A DNA stretch of 64,000 nucleotides from Alicyclobacillus mali (GTDB lineage Bacteria; Bacillota; Bacilli; Alicyclobacillales; Alicyclobacillaceae), in the NCBI RefSeq assembly GCF_017329565.1, contig NZ_JAFMTT010000001.1; one strand, written 5' to 3'. A model generated the notes under the pieces. That model was given only the letters and a program-made list of their open reading frames with translations, was not told the origin of the DNA and did no database searches. The stretch's first letter is position 1, and every line of letters starts with the position of its first letter. Shown piece by piece: positions 43,928 through 52,626 of the stretch. The position numbers were made by a program, and so were the translations under genes.

Positions 43928-45025
43928 GTGATCGCCGTCCAGATGCTGTTCGGCCTCTGCATGGTCCTGTTTGGCGCGGAGCTCCTGACAAACGCCGTGG
44001 AGTGGCTCGGGATGAAGCTCGGCCTCGGCGAGAGTGCTGTCGGAAGCGTGCTCGCGGCGCTCGGCACGGCGCTGCCCGAGACGGCGGTGCCGATGACGGC
44101 GATTGTGCTGGGCGGCGGCCACGAGGCGGAGCAGGTCGGCATCGGGGGTATCCTCGGTGCGCCATTTCTCCTGGTCACGCTGGGCGGCCTCGTCCTCGCA
44201 ATCGCAGCCATGGTGTTTCGCAGGGGGTGCTCGCCGCGCGACATCGCGGTCAGCAGCGGTGCCTTTCGGCGCGATCTCGCCTTTTTCTTCGTGGGCTTTT
44301 CGCTGTCCCTCGTGCCCGCGGCGTGGCCCGCACCCGCGCTGAAGGTGATGGTCGCGTGCCTGCTTGTCGGCTTGTACGCGGCGTTCATCCGTGCGCACGT
44401 GCGCGAGGGCGTGAAGGCCGGGTCGGCCGGCGACCTTCGCCCGCTTTACCTCAACCTGCGCCAGGGCGATCCGGCGGGGGTCGTCGTGCTTCTGCAACTC
44501 GCGTTTGCGCTCGCCCTCGTGCTCGGCGGCGCGCATCTTCTCACGGACGGCGTTGAGTCCATCGCCGCGCGCACCCAAATGCCCACGTTTTTGCTGTCGG
44601 CGCTCGTCATTCCCGTCGCGACAGAACTGCCGGAGACCCTGAACAGCGTCGTCTGGATGCGGGACCGGAAGGACGGCCTTGCGGTCGGCAACGTCACGGG
44701 CGCCATGGTGTTTCAGGGGACGCTCGTTCCAGCCATCGGCATGCTGTTCACAGACTGGACCTTCACAAGCGCCGCCTGGTGGACCGCCGGACTCACGCTT
44801 GCGGCAACCGCGTTTTTGCTCCTTTCAGGTCTCCGCACGCCCCGCATCGAGGCGTGGACGCTGGTCTTCGCCTCCGTCGCGTACTTCGCGCTGCCCCTTG
44901 CCGCTTCTCACCCAGGCGCGCTGCCCCCGTCCGCGCGTTTGGCGCTTTGGGCGGCCATGTCGGCCGCAGCGGCGCTCGGCGCCTCTCTGCTCGTGTGGCG
45001 GCGCACCCCGTCTCTTCGCCGCTAG
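43928..45025 (+). CDS. CaCA-family (sodium/calcium exchanger-like) membrane protein
   Basis: 365 aa with about 10-11 helices and two inverted alpha-repeats: SVLAALGTALPETAVPMTAIV and ALVIPVATELPETLNSVVW. Both keep the acidic 'LPET' ion-site segment of cation/Ca2+ exchangers. The second repeat is followed by VGNVTGAMVFQGTLVPAIG. It could move Ca2+ or another cation against Na+ or H+. GTG 43928 chosen because GGAGGT lies 7 bases upstream; two earlier GTGs are in frame. It is convergent with hemL with only 3 bases between stops. Confidence 0.85.
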   Translation: MIAVQMLFGLCMVLFGAELLTNAVEWLGMKLGLGESAVGSVLAALGTALPETAVPMTAIVLGGGHEAEQVGIGGILGAPFLLVTLGGLVLAIAAMVFRRGCSPRDIAVSSGAFRRDLAFFFVGFSLSLVPAAWPAPALKVMVACLLVGLYAAFIRAHVREGVKAGSAGDLRPLYLNLRQGDPAGVVVLLQLAFALALVLGGAHLLTDGVESIAARTQMPTFLLSALVIPVATELPETLNSVVWMRDRKDGLAVGNVTGAMVFQGTLVPAIGMLFTDWTFTSAAWWTAGLTLAATAFLLLSGLRTPRIEAWTLVFASVAYFALPLAASHPGALPPSARLALWAAMSAAAALGASLLVWRRTPSLRR

Positions 45026-45028
45026 CTC

Positions 45029-46330
45029 CTACGCTTCCCGCGCGAGATCGCGAAACACCGCCTCGAGCGCTTCTGCCGTCTCCTCGATGTCCGCATCGCT
45101 GTGCACCGCCGAGACGAACCAGGCCTCGTACTTGGACGGCGCGATGAGGATGCCGCGATCGGAGAGGAGATGGAAGAACCGAGCGAAGCGCCGGCTGTCC
45201 GTGCGCGTCGCCGCCTCGTAATCGCGCACCGGCTCGCGGCCAAAGTAGATGGTGAACGCACCGCCGACGCGGTTGACGACGATGTCCACCCCGTTTGCGC
45301 GGGCCGCGGACTCGGCTGCGTCCACGAGAGACGCCGCGCGGCGCGCCATTTCATCGTACAAACCAGGATTGGACAGCGCGCGCAGACATGCCATGCCCGT
45401 GCGCATCGAGAGCGGGTTGCCGGCCATCGTGCCGGCCTGGTACGCCGGTCCGAGCGGCGCCACCTGCTCCATGATGTCCCGCCGCCCCCCATACGCGCCG
45501 ATGGGCAACCCCCCGCCGATGATCTTGCCGAGCGCGTACAGGTCTGGATGCACGCCGTAGAGCTGCGCCGCGCTCCCGTAGTGAAAGCGAAAGGCCGTGA
45601 TCACCTCGTCGAAAATCACGAGCGCCCCCACTTCGTGGCCCAGGTCGATCACGTCGGCCAGGTACCGATCGTCGATAGGCGGCACGATGCCGAAATTACC
45701 CACAATCGGCTCCACGAGGATGGCCGCGAGCTCCGGTCCGTGCGCGGCGAGCGCCTCCTTCAACGCGTCGCGATGATTGAAGGGAACGGTGACAATCTCG
45801 CTTGCGACATTGCGCGTGACGCCGGCGCTGTCCGGCACGCCGATGGACGAAGGACCGCTTCCAGCTGCAACCAGCATCGCGTCCGAGTGGCCGTGGTAAC
45901 ACCCGGCGAACTTCAGCACTTTCGTGCGCCCTGTGTAGGCGCGTGCCACCCGGATGGTGGTCATGACTGCCTCCGTCCCTGAGTTGACAAATCGAATTCG
46001 CTCAAGGTCCGGGATGGCGGCGCGCAGCATCTGGGCAAACTCCACCTCGTACGGCGTCGGCGTGCCGTAGAGCACCCCTTCCTCCGCCGCCTCCTGAATC
46101 GCGCTCGTGATGGCCGGATGTGCGTGGCCCAGGATGGATGGGCCGTAGCCGGCGAGGTAGTCGATGTACCGGTTTCCGTCCACGTCGTACAGGTAAGGAC
46201 CTTCGCCGCGGACCATGACCACGGGCGTGCCTCCGCCGACCGATTTGTACGATCGCGACGGGCTGTTCACGCCTCCCAGGATGACCTGTTGAGCTCGTTC
46301 GAACCAGACTTCGGATTGCGTTCGCTTCAT
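45029..46330 (-). CDS. hemL: Glutamate-1-semialdehyde 2,1-aminomutase
   Basis: 433 aa PLP enzyme that turns glutamate-1-semialdehyde into 5-aminolevulinate for heme. The PLP Lys is in YALGKIIGGGLPIGAYGG, and GVNSPSRSYKSVGG opens the protein. FDEVITAFRFHYG holds the PLP-pyridine Asp. ATG at 46330 is preceded by GGAGGAGGAG. It stands apart from other hem genes. Confidence 0.94.
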   Translation of the reverse strand: MKRTQSEVWFERAQQVILGGVNSPSRSYKSVGGGTPVVMVRGEGPYLYDVDGNRYIDYLAGYGPSILGHAHPAITSAIQEAAEEGVLYGTPTPYEVEFAQMLRAAIPDLERIRFVNSGTEAVMTTIRVARAYTGRTKVLKFAGCYHGHSDAMLVAAGSGPSSIGVPDSAGVTRNVASEIVTVPFNHRDALKEALAAHGPELAAILVEPIVGNFGIVPPIDDRYLADVIDLGHEVGALVIFDEVITAFRFHYGSAAQLYGVHPDLYALGKIIGGGLPIGAYGGRRDIMEQVAPLGPAYQAGTMAGNPLSMRTGMACLRALSNPGLYDEMARRAASLVDAAESAARANGVDIVVNRVGGAFTIYFGREPVRDYEAATRTDSRRFARFFHLLSDRGILIAPSKYEAWFVSAVHSDADIEETAEALEAVFRDLAREA

Positions 46331-46631
46331 GCCATGCTCCTCCTCCGCGCACCATTGTTTCAACTGCGCCGGGGGCCGTCAAGCGAGATCATGGTGGCAT
46401 CATCCGCGCATTCGCGGGGCACCGTAGGGGAAAAGGCGTGCGGAGGAGGATGGAGAATGCGGATGCCACCCATGGAGATGGCGAGGAGATGGGCACAGCA
46501 GCTGTACCTGGCGCACTGCGGCGCGAAGGAGGTACAAACGTTCGGTTGGGCGCGTGAGATGCCCACAGAAAAGCCTTCATTCACCAAGCCATATCACAGA
46601 TAGAGGATGCGATTGGCCGAGACCGTATCAT
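46331..46631. other. Intergenic stretch upstream of hemL and hisS
   Basis: About 300 bases between hemL (leftward) and the hisS promoter. It should hold the hemL promoter on the reverse strand, which I could not place with confidence, and one possible short rightward ORF (46457-46603, listed separately). Confidence 0.4.
46457..46603 (+). CDS. Possible 48-aa small protein
   Basis: 48 codons starting MRMPPMEMARRWAQQLYLAHCG and ending TKPYHR, with GGAGGAGGA about 9 bases before the ATG. The composition (basic, aromatic, one Cys) looks protein-like and the ORF lies in otherwise empty sequence. No family recognised and no clear promoter, so it remains a candidate. Confidence 0.4.
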   Translation: MRMPPMEMARRWAQQLYLAHCGAKEVQTFGWAREMPTEKPSFTKPYHR

Positions 46632-46661
46632 TTGACACGGGCTTTGCGCCTTCCTTATAAT
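46632..46661 (+). promoter_or_regulatory. Consensus promoter of the hisS-aspS operon
   Basis: Perfect TTGACA (46632-46637), 18-base spacer, perfect TATAAT (46656-46661). Transcription should begin near 46668, giving a leader of about 350 bases. Confidence 0.85.
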
Positions 46662-46667
46662 TCGCGA

Positions 46668-46949
46668 TAGCACGATACGACATGTTGGATATCGCCATCG
46701 TAGATGAAGAAGCAGAGTACAAGCGGTTTGGGCTGTTCCAGAGAGAGTGCGCCGTGGCTGCAAGCGACTCCAGCCTGCGTTTGGAAAGACGGCTTCGGAT
46801 ATCGCGCTTGCCGTTTCACCCGGTGGGCGCGCGTGGACGGCGCGTTACGCCGAAGAGGGGAACCGCACAAGGTTCAAGCAGGGTGGCACCGCGGAAGCGC
46901 TCTTTCGTCCCTGCCGATGTGGATCGGCATCGACGAAAGGGCGCTTTTT
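46668..46949 (+). ncRNA. T-box leader of hisS-aspS, tRNA-Asp specific
   Basis: T-box riboswitch. The stem I 5' strand has GAAGC followed by AGAGTA (loop E). The 3' strand has GGAAA, then the specifier GAC (46787-46789), then GGCTTC, which pairs back. GAC is an aspartate codon. The T-box sequence AGGGTGGCACCGCGG is at 46880-46894. Its bulge TGGC pairs with an acceptor end GCCA, that is discriminator G73, as in tRNA-Asp; tRNA-His has C73. The terminator is GCGCTCTTTCGTC (46897-46909) with GACGAAAGGGCGC (46932-46944) plus five T's. Uncharged tRNA-Asp should favour readthrough into both synthetase genes. Confidence 0.9.
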
Positions 46950-47018
46950 CGCGCAGACAGGCGGGGCCACGCTCGCGGTTCCCCTTGGTGCGGCGCAGAA
47001 GAGAAGGAGGGAGCGCGC

Positions 47019-48281
47019 GTGGAGATTCGGCGGCCGAGAGGCACGCAGGACATTTTGCCGGGCGCCGTGGAGGCGTGGCAGACGTTTGAAGCAGTCGCGC
47101 GAGAGGTGTTCGAGCGAGCGAACTACGAGGAGATCCGCACACCCATCTTCGAACACACGGAGTTATTCGAGCGCGGCGTGGGGGAGACGACGGACATTGT
47201 GTCCAAGGAGATGTACACGTTTCTGGACCGCGGGGGGCGGAGCGTGACCCTGCGCCCGGAAGGAACGGCCGGCGTCGTTCGAGCTTACGTTGAAAACAAG
47301 TTGTACGGCCAGGGCGGCCTGACCAAGGTGTACTACCTCGGGCCGATGTTCCGCTACGAAAAGCCGCAGCGAGGCCGGCTGCGCCAGCTGCACCAGGTTG
47401 GCGTGGAGGTGCTCGGTTCCGAATTGCCGGCCATCGACGCAGAGGTCATCGAACTCGGGTACTCGCTTCTGAAGCGGCTCGGTATGCGCGACATGACCGT
47501 GGAACTGAATTCCGTGGGCTGCAGCGTCTGCCGGCCACGTCACCGCGAAAAGATGATCGAGCGGCTGTTGCCGCACAAGGAGGAACTCTGCGCGGACTGT
47601 CAGGTCCGCCTCGAGAAAAACCCGCTTCGCCTGTTCGACTGCAAGAACGAGTCGTGCCAACAGGTCTTGCGCGAAGCGAACGTGCCATCCATCGTCGACG
47701 AACTGTGTGACGATTGTCGCAATCACCTCGACGCGGTGGAAGGGTACCTCCGGGCGATGGATGTGCCCTATCGACTCGAGAAATCGCTCGTCCGCGGCCT
47801 GGACTACTACACGCGGACGGCGTGGGAAATCACCGTTCCCAATTTTTCAACCGTGCTTGGCGGCGGGCGCTACAACCGGCTGGTCGCGGAGCTCGGCGGA
47901 CCTGAGGAACCAGGCATTGGCTTTGCTGCGGGGATGGACCGCGTCCTTGCCGTGCTCGAGGCGCAGGGCGTGTCGCTCGGCGAGAGACCGCCGCTCGACG
48001 CGTTCATCTGCGTGGCGGACGGGACGGCTGAGCACACCGCCATGGCGGTGCTCACGTCACTCAGGCGGTTCGGCGTTCGCTGCGATCGCGACTACCAAGG
48101 GCGCAGCCTCAAGTCGCAGTTCAAGCAGGCGGATCGCCTCGGGGCGAAGTTCGCCGTCGTGATCGGCGAGAGCGAGCTCGCCAAGGGAGCTGCCACCGTC
48201 AAGCACCTTGCGACCGGTGAGCAGCGCGATGTCGCGTTTGGGCAATTGGCGGATCGGATTCGCGAAGGAGGATGGGCGTAA
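47019..48281 (+). CDS. hisS: Histidyl-tRNA synthetase
   Basis: 420 aa class II synthetase. Motif 1 region RTPIFEHTELFERGVGETTD, motif 2 GPMFRYEKPQRGRLRQLHQ, histidine-A-specific loop LVRGLDYYTRTAWE, motif 3 GIGFAAGMDRVLAVL, and a C-terminal anticodon-binding domain (VRCDRDYQGRSLKSQFKQADRLGAKF). GTG 47019 chosen for AAGGAGGGAG upstream; the longer frame from 46704 runs through the T-box leader. aspS follows immediately. Confidence 0.95.
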   Translation: MEIRRPRGTQDILPGAVEAWQTFEAVAREVFERANYEEIRTPIFEHTELFERGVGETTDIVSKEMYTFLDRGGRSVTLRPEGTAGVVRAYVENKLYGQGGLTKVYYLGPMFRYEKPQRGRLRQLHQVGVEVLGSELPAIDAEVIELGYSLLKRLGMRDMTVELNSVGCSVCRPRHREKMIERLLPHKEELCADCQVRLEKNPLRLFDCKNESCQQVLREANVPSIVDELCDDCRNHLDAVEGYLRAMDVPYRLEKSLVRGLDYYTRTAWEITVPNFSTVLGGGRYNRLVAELGGPEEPGIGFAAGMDRVLAVLEAQGVSLGERPPLDAFICVADGTAEHTAMAVLTSLRRFGVRCDRDYQGRSLKSQFKQADRLGAKFAVVIGESELAKGAATVKHLATGEQRDVAFGQLADRIREGGWA

Positions 48282-50087
48282 GTGGTGGAGGAGAAGCAAG
48301 TCGTGGTGGCATCGCGCTGGCGGACCCACTGGGTGGCCGACACAGTGCGACAGGAACCCAAATCTGAGGTGCGCCTCGCCGGCTGGGTGCAGCGCCGGCG
48401 CGATCTCGGCAGCGTCGTATTCGTCGATCTGCGGGACCGCACCGGCATCGTGCAGCTCGTCTTCGATCGCGGCCGCGGCACGTCCGAGGCGGCGATGGAG
48501 GTCGCGGACAGGCTGCGAAGCGAGTACGTGATCGTCGTGGATGGCACCGTGGAGAAGCGCGATCCCGATACTGTCAATCCAAAGATTGAGACGGGCGAGA
48601 TTGAGGTCGTGGTGAAAGGTGCGCGCATCGAGAGCGCGGCCAAGACGCCGCCGTTTTACATCGAGGACGGCATCCAGGTCGAGGAACCGGTGCGGCTCCG
48701 TCACCGATACCTCGATCTGCGCCGCCCGGAGATGCAGCGCATCTTCGCGCTTCGCCACCAGGCCATCCGGGCGTTCCGCCGGTATCTCGACGATCGCGGC
48801 TTTCTCGAGATCGAGACGCCCATGTTGACCAAGTCCACGCCGGAAGGCGCGCGCGACTATCTCGTTCCGAGCCGCCTGCAGCCCGGGGAGTTCTACGCCC
48901 TGCCGCAGTCGCCGCAGATCTTCAAGCAGCTGCTCATGGTCGCGGGCTTTGAGCGGTACTATCAGGTGGCGCGCTGCTTCCGCGACGAGGACCTGCGGGC
49001 GGATCGCCAACCGGAGTTCACGCAGCTCGACATTGAGACGTCGTTTCTCCCGAAGGACGAGCTCATGTCGATGATGGAGGAGATGGTGGCCTCCGTCTTC
49101 AAGGAAGTGGCGGACATCGAGGTGCCGAGGCCGTTTCTGCGCCTGCCGTACCATGAGGCCATGGACAAGTACGGGTCGGACAAGCCGGATCTCCGCTTCG
49201 GCATGGAGATGGCCGATCTCGCCGATGTCTTCGCGGGCACGAGCTTCCGCGTCTTCGCGGACGTCCTGGAGAAAGGCGGGGTCATCAAAGCCCTCGTGGC
49301 GCCCGGCTGTGCCTCTTACAGCCGCAAGCAGACGGACGATCTCGTCGCGTTCGTGAAGCCGTACGGGCTGGGCGGGCTCGCGTACGTCGCGGTCCAGGAG
49401 GACGGGTTCAAATCGTCCATCGCGAAGTTCTTCACGGACGACGACTTTCGCCGAATCGCCGAGCGCGCCGGCGCCAAAGTGGGCGATCTGGTGCTCATCG
49501 GCGCCGGGCCGCGAGATACGGTGCTGCCGGCCATGGGCGCGCTCCGGCTGCACCTCGGACAGGAGCTGGGCCTCGTCGACGATTCGCAGTACCGGTTCCT
49601 GTGGGTGACGGATTTCCCGCTCCTCTCGTGGGACGAGGAGGAAAAGCGCTGGGTGGCGGAACACCATCCGTTCACCATGCCGCAGGAGGAAGATATTCCG
49701 CTGCTCGAGACCGATCCCGGCCGGGTGCGCGCGCAGGCGTACGACATGGTGCTGAACGGCTATGAAATCGGCGGCGGGTCGATGCGCATCTATCGCCGCG
49801 ACGTGCAGGAGAAGATGTTTGCGGCGCTCGGCTTTTCGCCGGAAGAGGCGCAGGAGAAGTTCGGCTTTCTTTTGAACGCGTTCGAGTACGGCACGCCGCC
49901 GCACGGGGGCATCGCGTTTGGGTTGGATCGCATCATCATGTTGCTCACCGGGGCCAAGTCGCTGCGCGACGTCATCGCGTTCCCGAAGACGGCGAGCGGA
50001 ACGGACCTCATGGTGGGCGCGCCGAGCGAGGTGTCGGAGGCGCAGCTCGAAGTGCTTCATCTCCGCGTGCGGAAGACGAAGGATTGA
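48282..50087 (+). CDS. aspS: Aspartyl-tRNA synthetase
   Basis: 601 aa bacterial-type AspRS. It has an N-terminal OB-fold (VRLAGWVQRRRDLGSVVFVDLRDRTG), class II motif 2 FRDEDLRADRQPEFTQLDIE, a GAD insertion domain (about residues 290-430), and motif 3 GGIAFGLDRIIMLL. It starts with GTG right after the hisS stop, using AAGGAGGATGG inside hisS; a second GTG three bases on is equally possible. Whether it is discriminating or also charges tRNA-Asn is not decided here. Confidence 0.95.
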   Translation: MVEEKQVVVASRWRTHWVADTVRQEPKSEVRLAGWVQRRRDLGSVVFVDLRDRTGIVQLVFDRGRGTSEAAMEVADRLRSEYVIVVDGTVEKRDPDTVNPKIETGEIEVVVKGARIESAAKTPPFYIEDGIQVEEPVRLRHRYLDLRRPEMQRIFALRHQAIRAFRRYLDDRGFLEIETPMLTKSTPEGARDYLVPSRLQPGEFYALPQSPQIFKQLLMVAGFERYYQVARCFRDEDLRADRQPEFTQLDIETSFLPKDELMSMMEEMVASVFKEVADIEVPRPFLRLPYHEAMDKYGSDKPDLRFGMEMADLADVFAGTSFRVFADVLEKGGVIKALVAPGCASYSRKQTDDLVAFVKPYGLGGLAYVAVQEDGFKSSIAKFFTDDDFRRIAERAGAKVGDLVLIGAGPRDTVLPAMGALRLHLGQELGLVDDSQYRFLWVTDFPLLSWDEEEKRWVAEHHPFTMPQEEDIPLLETDPGRVRAQAYDMVLNGYEIGGGSMRIYRRDVQEKMFAALGFSPEEAQEKFGFLLNAFEYGTPPHGGIAFGLDRIIMLLTGAKSLRDVIAFPKTASGTDLMVGAPSEVSEAQLEVLHLRVRKTKD

Positions 50088-50092
50088 AGATT

Positions 50093-50115
50093 GGCGCGGC
50101 CCTCTGGGCCGCGCC
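50093..50115 (+). terminator. Stem-loop after aspS
   Basis: Perfect 10-bp stem GGCGCGGCCC with GGGCCGCGCC around TCT, 5 bases past the aspS stop; only a weak T-rich tail (CATTGGTTTC). Confidence 0.6.
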
Positions 50116-50232
50116 CATTGGTTTCGGCGGGAAGCAGGGATGGCGCGAAACCGGGTGGAATACATCGTGGATAGGAGAGGCTCGCATTCCGCAGATGCTC
50201 GCCTCCACATCATGGAATGAGGGTGGATATCC

Positions 50233-51822
50233 ATGCCGTATCTGCACGAGTGGCTGCACCTTCATGCGTTCGCGCGCCCGTCCCATCCCGCCGTCCGTTT
50301 CTTGGGAACGACCCTTTCATACGGGGAGCTTGACGCCTATGCCTCGGCGATGGCGGCGCTGCTCGCGGATCTAGGACTTCGTCGGGGAGATCCGATTGTG
50401 CTCTATTTGCCAAATATGCCGCACTTTCTCATTGTGAAGCTCGGCGCAGAGCGGCTGGGCATCCCCATCTCGCCCGTGAGTCCACTGGCCAACGAGTGGG
50501 AACTGGAGTATCAGTTGCAGGACCTGGGGGCGAAAGTGGTCATCTGTGACGATGACCGGGTGGACGTGGCCAGCGCGGTGTGTGAGCGGCTCGGCATCAG
50601 GCATCTGTTTTCGGTCTCGATGTCGGACTTTTCGGGCGAATCCTTCGCCGAAGCTGCGCGGAAGCCCACGGGCAATGGCCGCTCGCTGGTGTGTCAGCTG
50701 CGCAATCGGCTGGGGCGGTCCGCGGAGACGCCCGTGAACGGGGACGACACCTGTCTCATCATGTATACGTCGGGATCGACAGGGATGCCGAAGGGCGCGA
50801 TGCTGACGTACGCCAATGCGGCGTACAAAACGGAGGCGGTGGTTGCGGCGTGCAACTTGACCGAGGCCGACGTCGTGCTCGGCGTGATGCCGCTCTGCCA
50901 CATCGCCGGTCTTCTCATGAGCGCGTGTGCAGCCGTTCGGGCCGGTGCGACGCTCGTTCTTCTTCCCAAGTTCGATCCGGAGATGGCCATCGACGCCATT
51001 GAACGCCACCGCGTCACGGTGATGTACACGGTCACGCCGATGAATCTCGCGGTGATGGAACATCCGCGATCCGGCGCGGCCGATTTCTCAAGCCTGCGGC
51101 TGAATCCGTGCACAAGCTTTGGCGTCCCGGTGACGGAGAGGCTTGCGGCCGAATGGAAAGCGCTTACGGGAGCTCCGCTCTACGAGGCCGCATACGGCCT
51201 GACCGAGACCCACACGGCGGATACGCAGATGCCACTTGACGCCATCCGGTACGGCACGCACGGCAAGCCGATTCCAGGCACGCGGATTCGCATTGCGCCT
51301 TTGGACGATCCCGCGGGGGCACTGGGCCCTGGCGAGGAGGGCGAGATTTGGATTCAGAGTCCAGGCGTCATGAAGGGATACCTGCACCGGGACGACGCGA
51401 CGCGCGAGGCGATCCAGAACGGATGGCTGCGAACTGGCGACACTGGGTTCATGGATGAGGAAGGATATCTCGTCTTCCGTGGCCGCAGGAAGGAGATGAT
51501 CAAATGCTCGGGGTACAGCGTCTTTCCGGAAGAAGTTGAGCATTGGTTGTCTCGCCACGAGGCGATCCGCCAGGTGGCCGTCATTGGCGTGCCGGACCCA
51601 CAAAAGGGCGAGGTGGTCAAGGCGTTTGTGGTGCTTCAGCCGTCGTATGTCGGCAGGGTGACCGAGGCGGACATCATGGCGTGGAGCCGCGAAAAGCTGG
51701 CGCATTACAAGTGCCCTCGTCAGGTGGAGTTTCGCGAGTCGCTGCCGGCCACGGGCACCGGCAAGGTCCTTCGGCGCGTGCTCGCGGAAGAGGAAGCGAC
51801 GAAGCGGCGACAAGCGACGTGA
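50233..51822 (+). CDS. Long-chain-type acyl-CoA synthetase (AMP-binding)
   Basis: 529 aa ANL-family ligase. The P-loop is IMYTSGSTGMPKGAML, A5 region EAAYGLTETHTADTQ, A8 hinge GRRKEMIKCSGYSVFP, and the catalytic Lys is in ATGTGKVLRRVL. The layout fits fatty-acyl or benzoyl/cinnamoyl-type CoA ligases; I cannot separate these. It lies alone between aspS and the ars operon. Confidence 0.87.
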   Translation: MPYLHEWLHLHAFARPSHPAVRFLGTTLSYGELDAYASAMAALLADLGLRRGDPIVLYLPNMPHFLIVKLGAERLGIPISPVSPLANEWELEYQLQDLGAKVVICDDDRVDVASAVCERLGIRHLFSVSMSDFSGESFAEAARKPTGNGRSLVCQLRNRLGRSAETPVNGDDTCLIMYTSGSTGMPKGAMLTYANAAYKTEAVVAACNLTEADVVLGVMPLCHIAGLLMSACAAVRAGATLVLLPKFDPEMAIDAIERHRVTVMYTVTPMNLAVMEHPRSGAADFSSLRLNPCTSFGVPVTERLAAEWKALTGAPLYEAAYGLTETHTADTQMPLDAIRYGTHGKPIPGTRIRIAPLDDPAGALGPGEEGEIWIQSPGVMKGYLHRDDATREAIQNGWLRTGDTGFMDEEGYLVFRGRRKEMIKCSGYSVFPEEVEHWLSRHEAIRQVAVIGVPDPQKGEVVKAFVVLQPSYVGRVTEADIMAWSREKLAHYKCPRQVEFRESLPATGTGKVLRRVLAEEEATKRRQAT

Positions 51823-52152
51823 TGGGAGATGCTCAGAGAGCGCCGATGCGACAGTGGTGCTTCCTACACGATTCTGTCGGAGGGTGCTATTCGTTCTGCC
51901 GAAAGGCGCGAAGAACCCGATGGCCATCGTTCGGAGCGGGTATTGACGATGCTGTAACAGATAACCATGTGGAAACCAAAGAACGGTTGTTACACGAGTC
52001 GCCGCGCACGATGCCCGACTGGGGTACGAGCGCGGCGACAATGATGTTGAGGATGCTCATATCAGACATCACAGCGCGGTGTTGCACCGGTAGTGGATTG
52101 ATTGATTGAAGGAGACGTGCATCTGTCGATGAGGCTGCGAAATGGCAAACGG
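51823..52152 (+). other. Non-coding stretch between the acyl-CoA synthetase and ars genes
   Basis: About 330 bases. ORFs exist on both strands but read as low-complexity, non-conserved sequence without ribosome-binding sites. No hairpin with a T-run was seen. It ends at the ars promoter. Confidence 0.5.
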
Positions 52153-52217
52153 TTGACTGGAGTCGCAGTCTGCTGTACATTACATTTACCGACATCGATA
52201 TAGATGGTGATCGATAT
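52153..52217 (+). promoter_or_regulatory. ars operon promoter and likely ArsR operator
   Basis: TTGACT (52153-52158), 17 bases, TACATT (52176-52181). Two copies of ATCGATAT (52194-52201 and 52210-52217), 16 bases apart, lie between the expected transcript start and the first codons of arsR. They are the best candidate for the autoregulatory operator. Confidence 0.6.
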
Positions 52218-52626
52218 GAAAAATGTTGACCTCCTCGATCGTCTTCACGCCTTGGCAGACAAGAGCCGATTTCACATGCTTCAACTGATGGCCAAAGGGG
52301 CGATCGCAACGTGCTGCGATCGTATCGAGGCGTATGAAAACGGGTGCTGCGTCGCAGACGTGGTGGCTGTGACTGGACTATCACAACCAACTGTCTCCCA
52401 CCATCTCAAAGTTCTTGAGAAGGTGGGGTTGGTTCGCAGAGAATCTCGCGGCCCTTGGACTTGTTACTTTCCGAATCCTGAAGCGCTACAGGAGGTGGTT
52501 CACGCACTCACGACCGAGCTGATCACGGCGGTTGACTCTCACCAAAATGAGAAAGGAGGGTGTTGTCCATGTTCGCATGGAAGCCCCATGTCGCCATCAA
52601 CGTGCGAAACTTCCATGAATCGCTGA
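52216..52626 (+). CDS. arsR: ArsR-family arsenical-responsive repressor
   Basis: 136 aa winged-helix repressor. LHALADKSRFHMLQLM starts the domain and VTGLSQPTVSHHLKVLEKVGLVRRES is the DNA-binding helix-turn-helix. Cysteine pairs in ATCCDR and NGCCVADVV flank the region where ArsR proteins bind As(III). The C-terminal tail adds GGCCPCSHG. ATG at 52216 has GGTG 6 bases upstream. The 3' end overlaps arsI by 58 bases, so the Cys-rich tail is encoded inside the arsI start region. Confidence 0.88.
   Translation: MKNVDLLDRLHALADKSRFHMLQLMAKGAIATCCDRIEAYENGCCVADVVAVTGLSQPTVSHHLKVLEKVGLVRRESRGPWTCYFPNPEALQEVVHALTTELITAVDSHQNEKGGCCPCSHGSPMSPSTCETSMNR

Noticed and set aside
48057..50234. Long reverse-strand frame opposite hisS/aspS
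   Set aside because: Same codon-bias shadow; both forward genes are certain.
51822..52109. 95-codon ORF overlapping the acyl-CoA synthetase stop (TGATG)
   Set aside because: No ribosome-binding site of its own, irregular composition and no recognisable domain; treated as non-coding.
51887..52390. Reverse ORF across the ars promoter and arsR
   Set aside because: It runs antisense through the conserved arsR helix-turn-helix and has no start signal.
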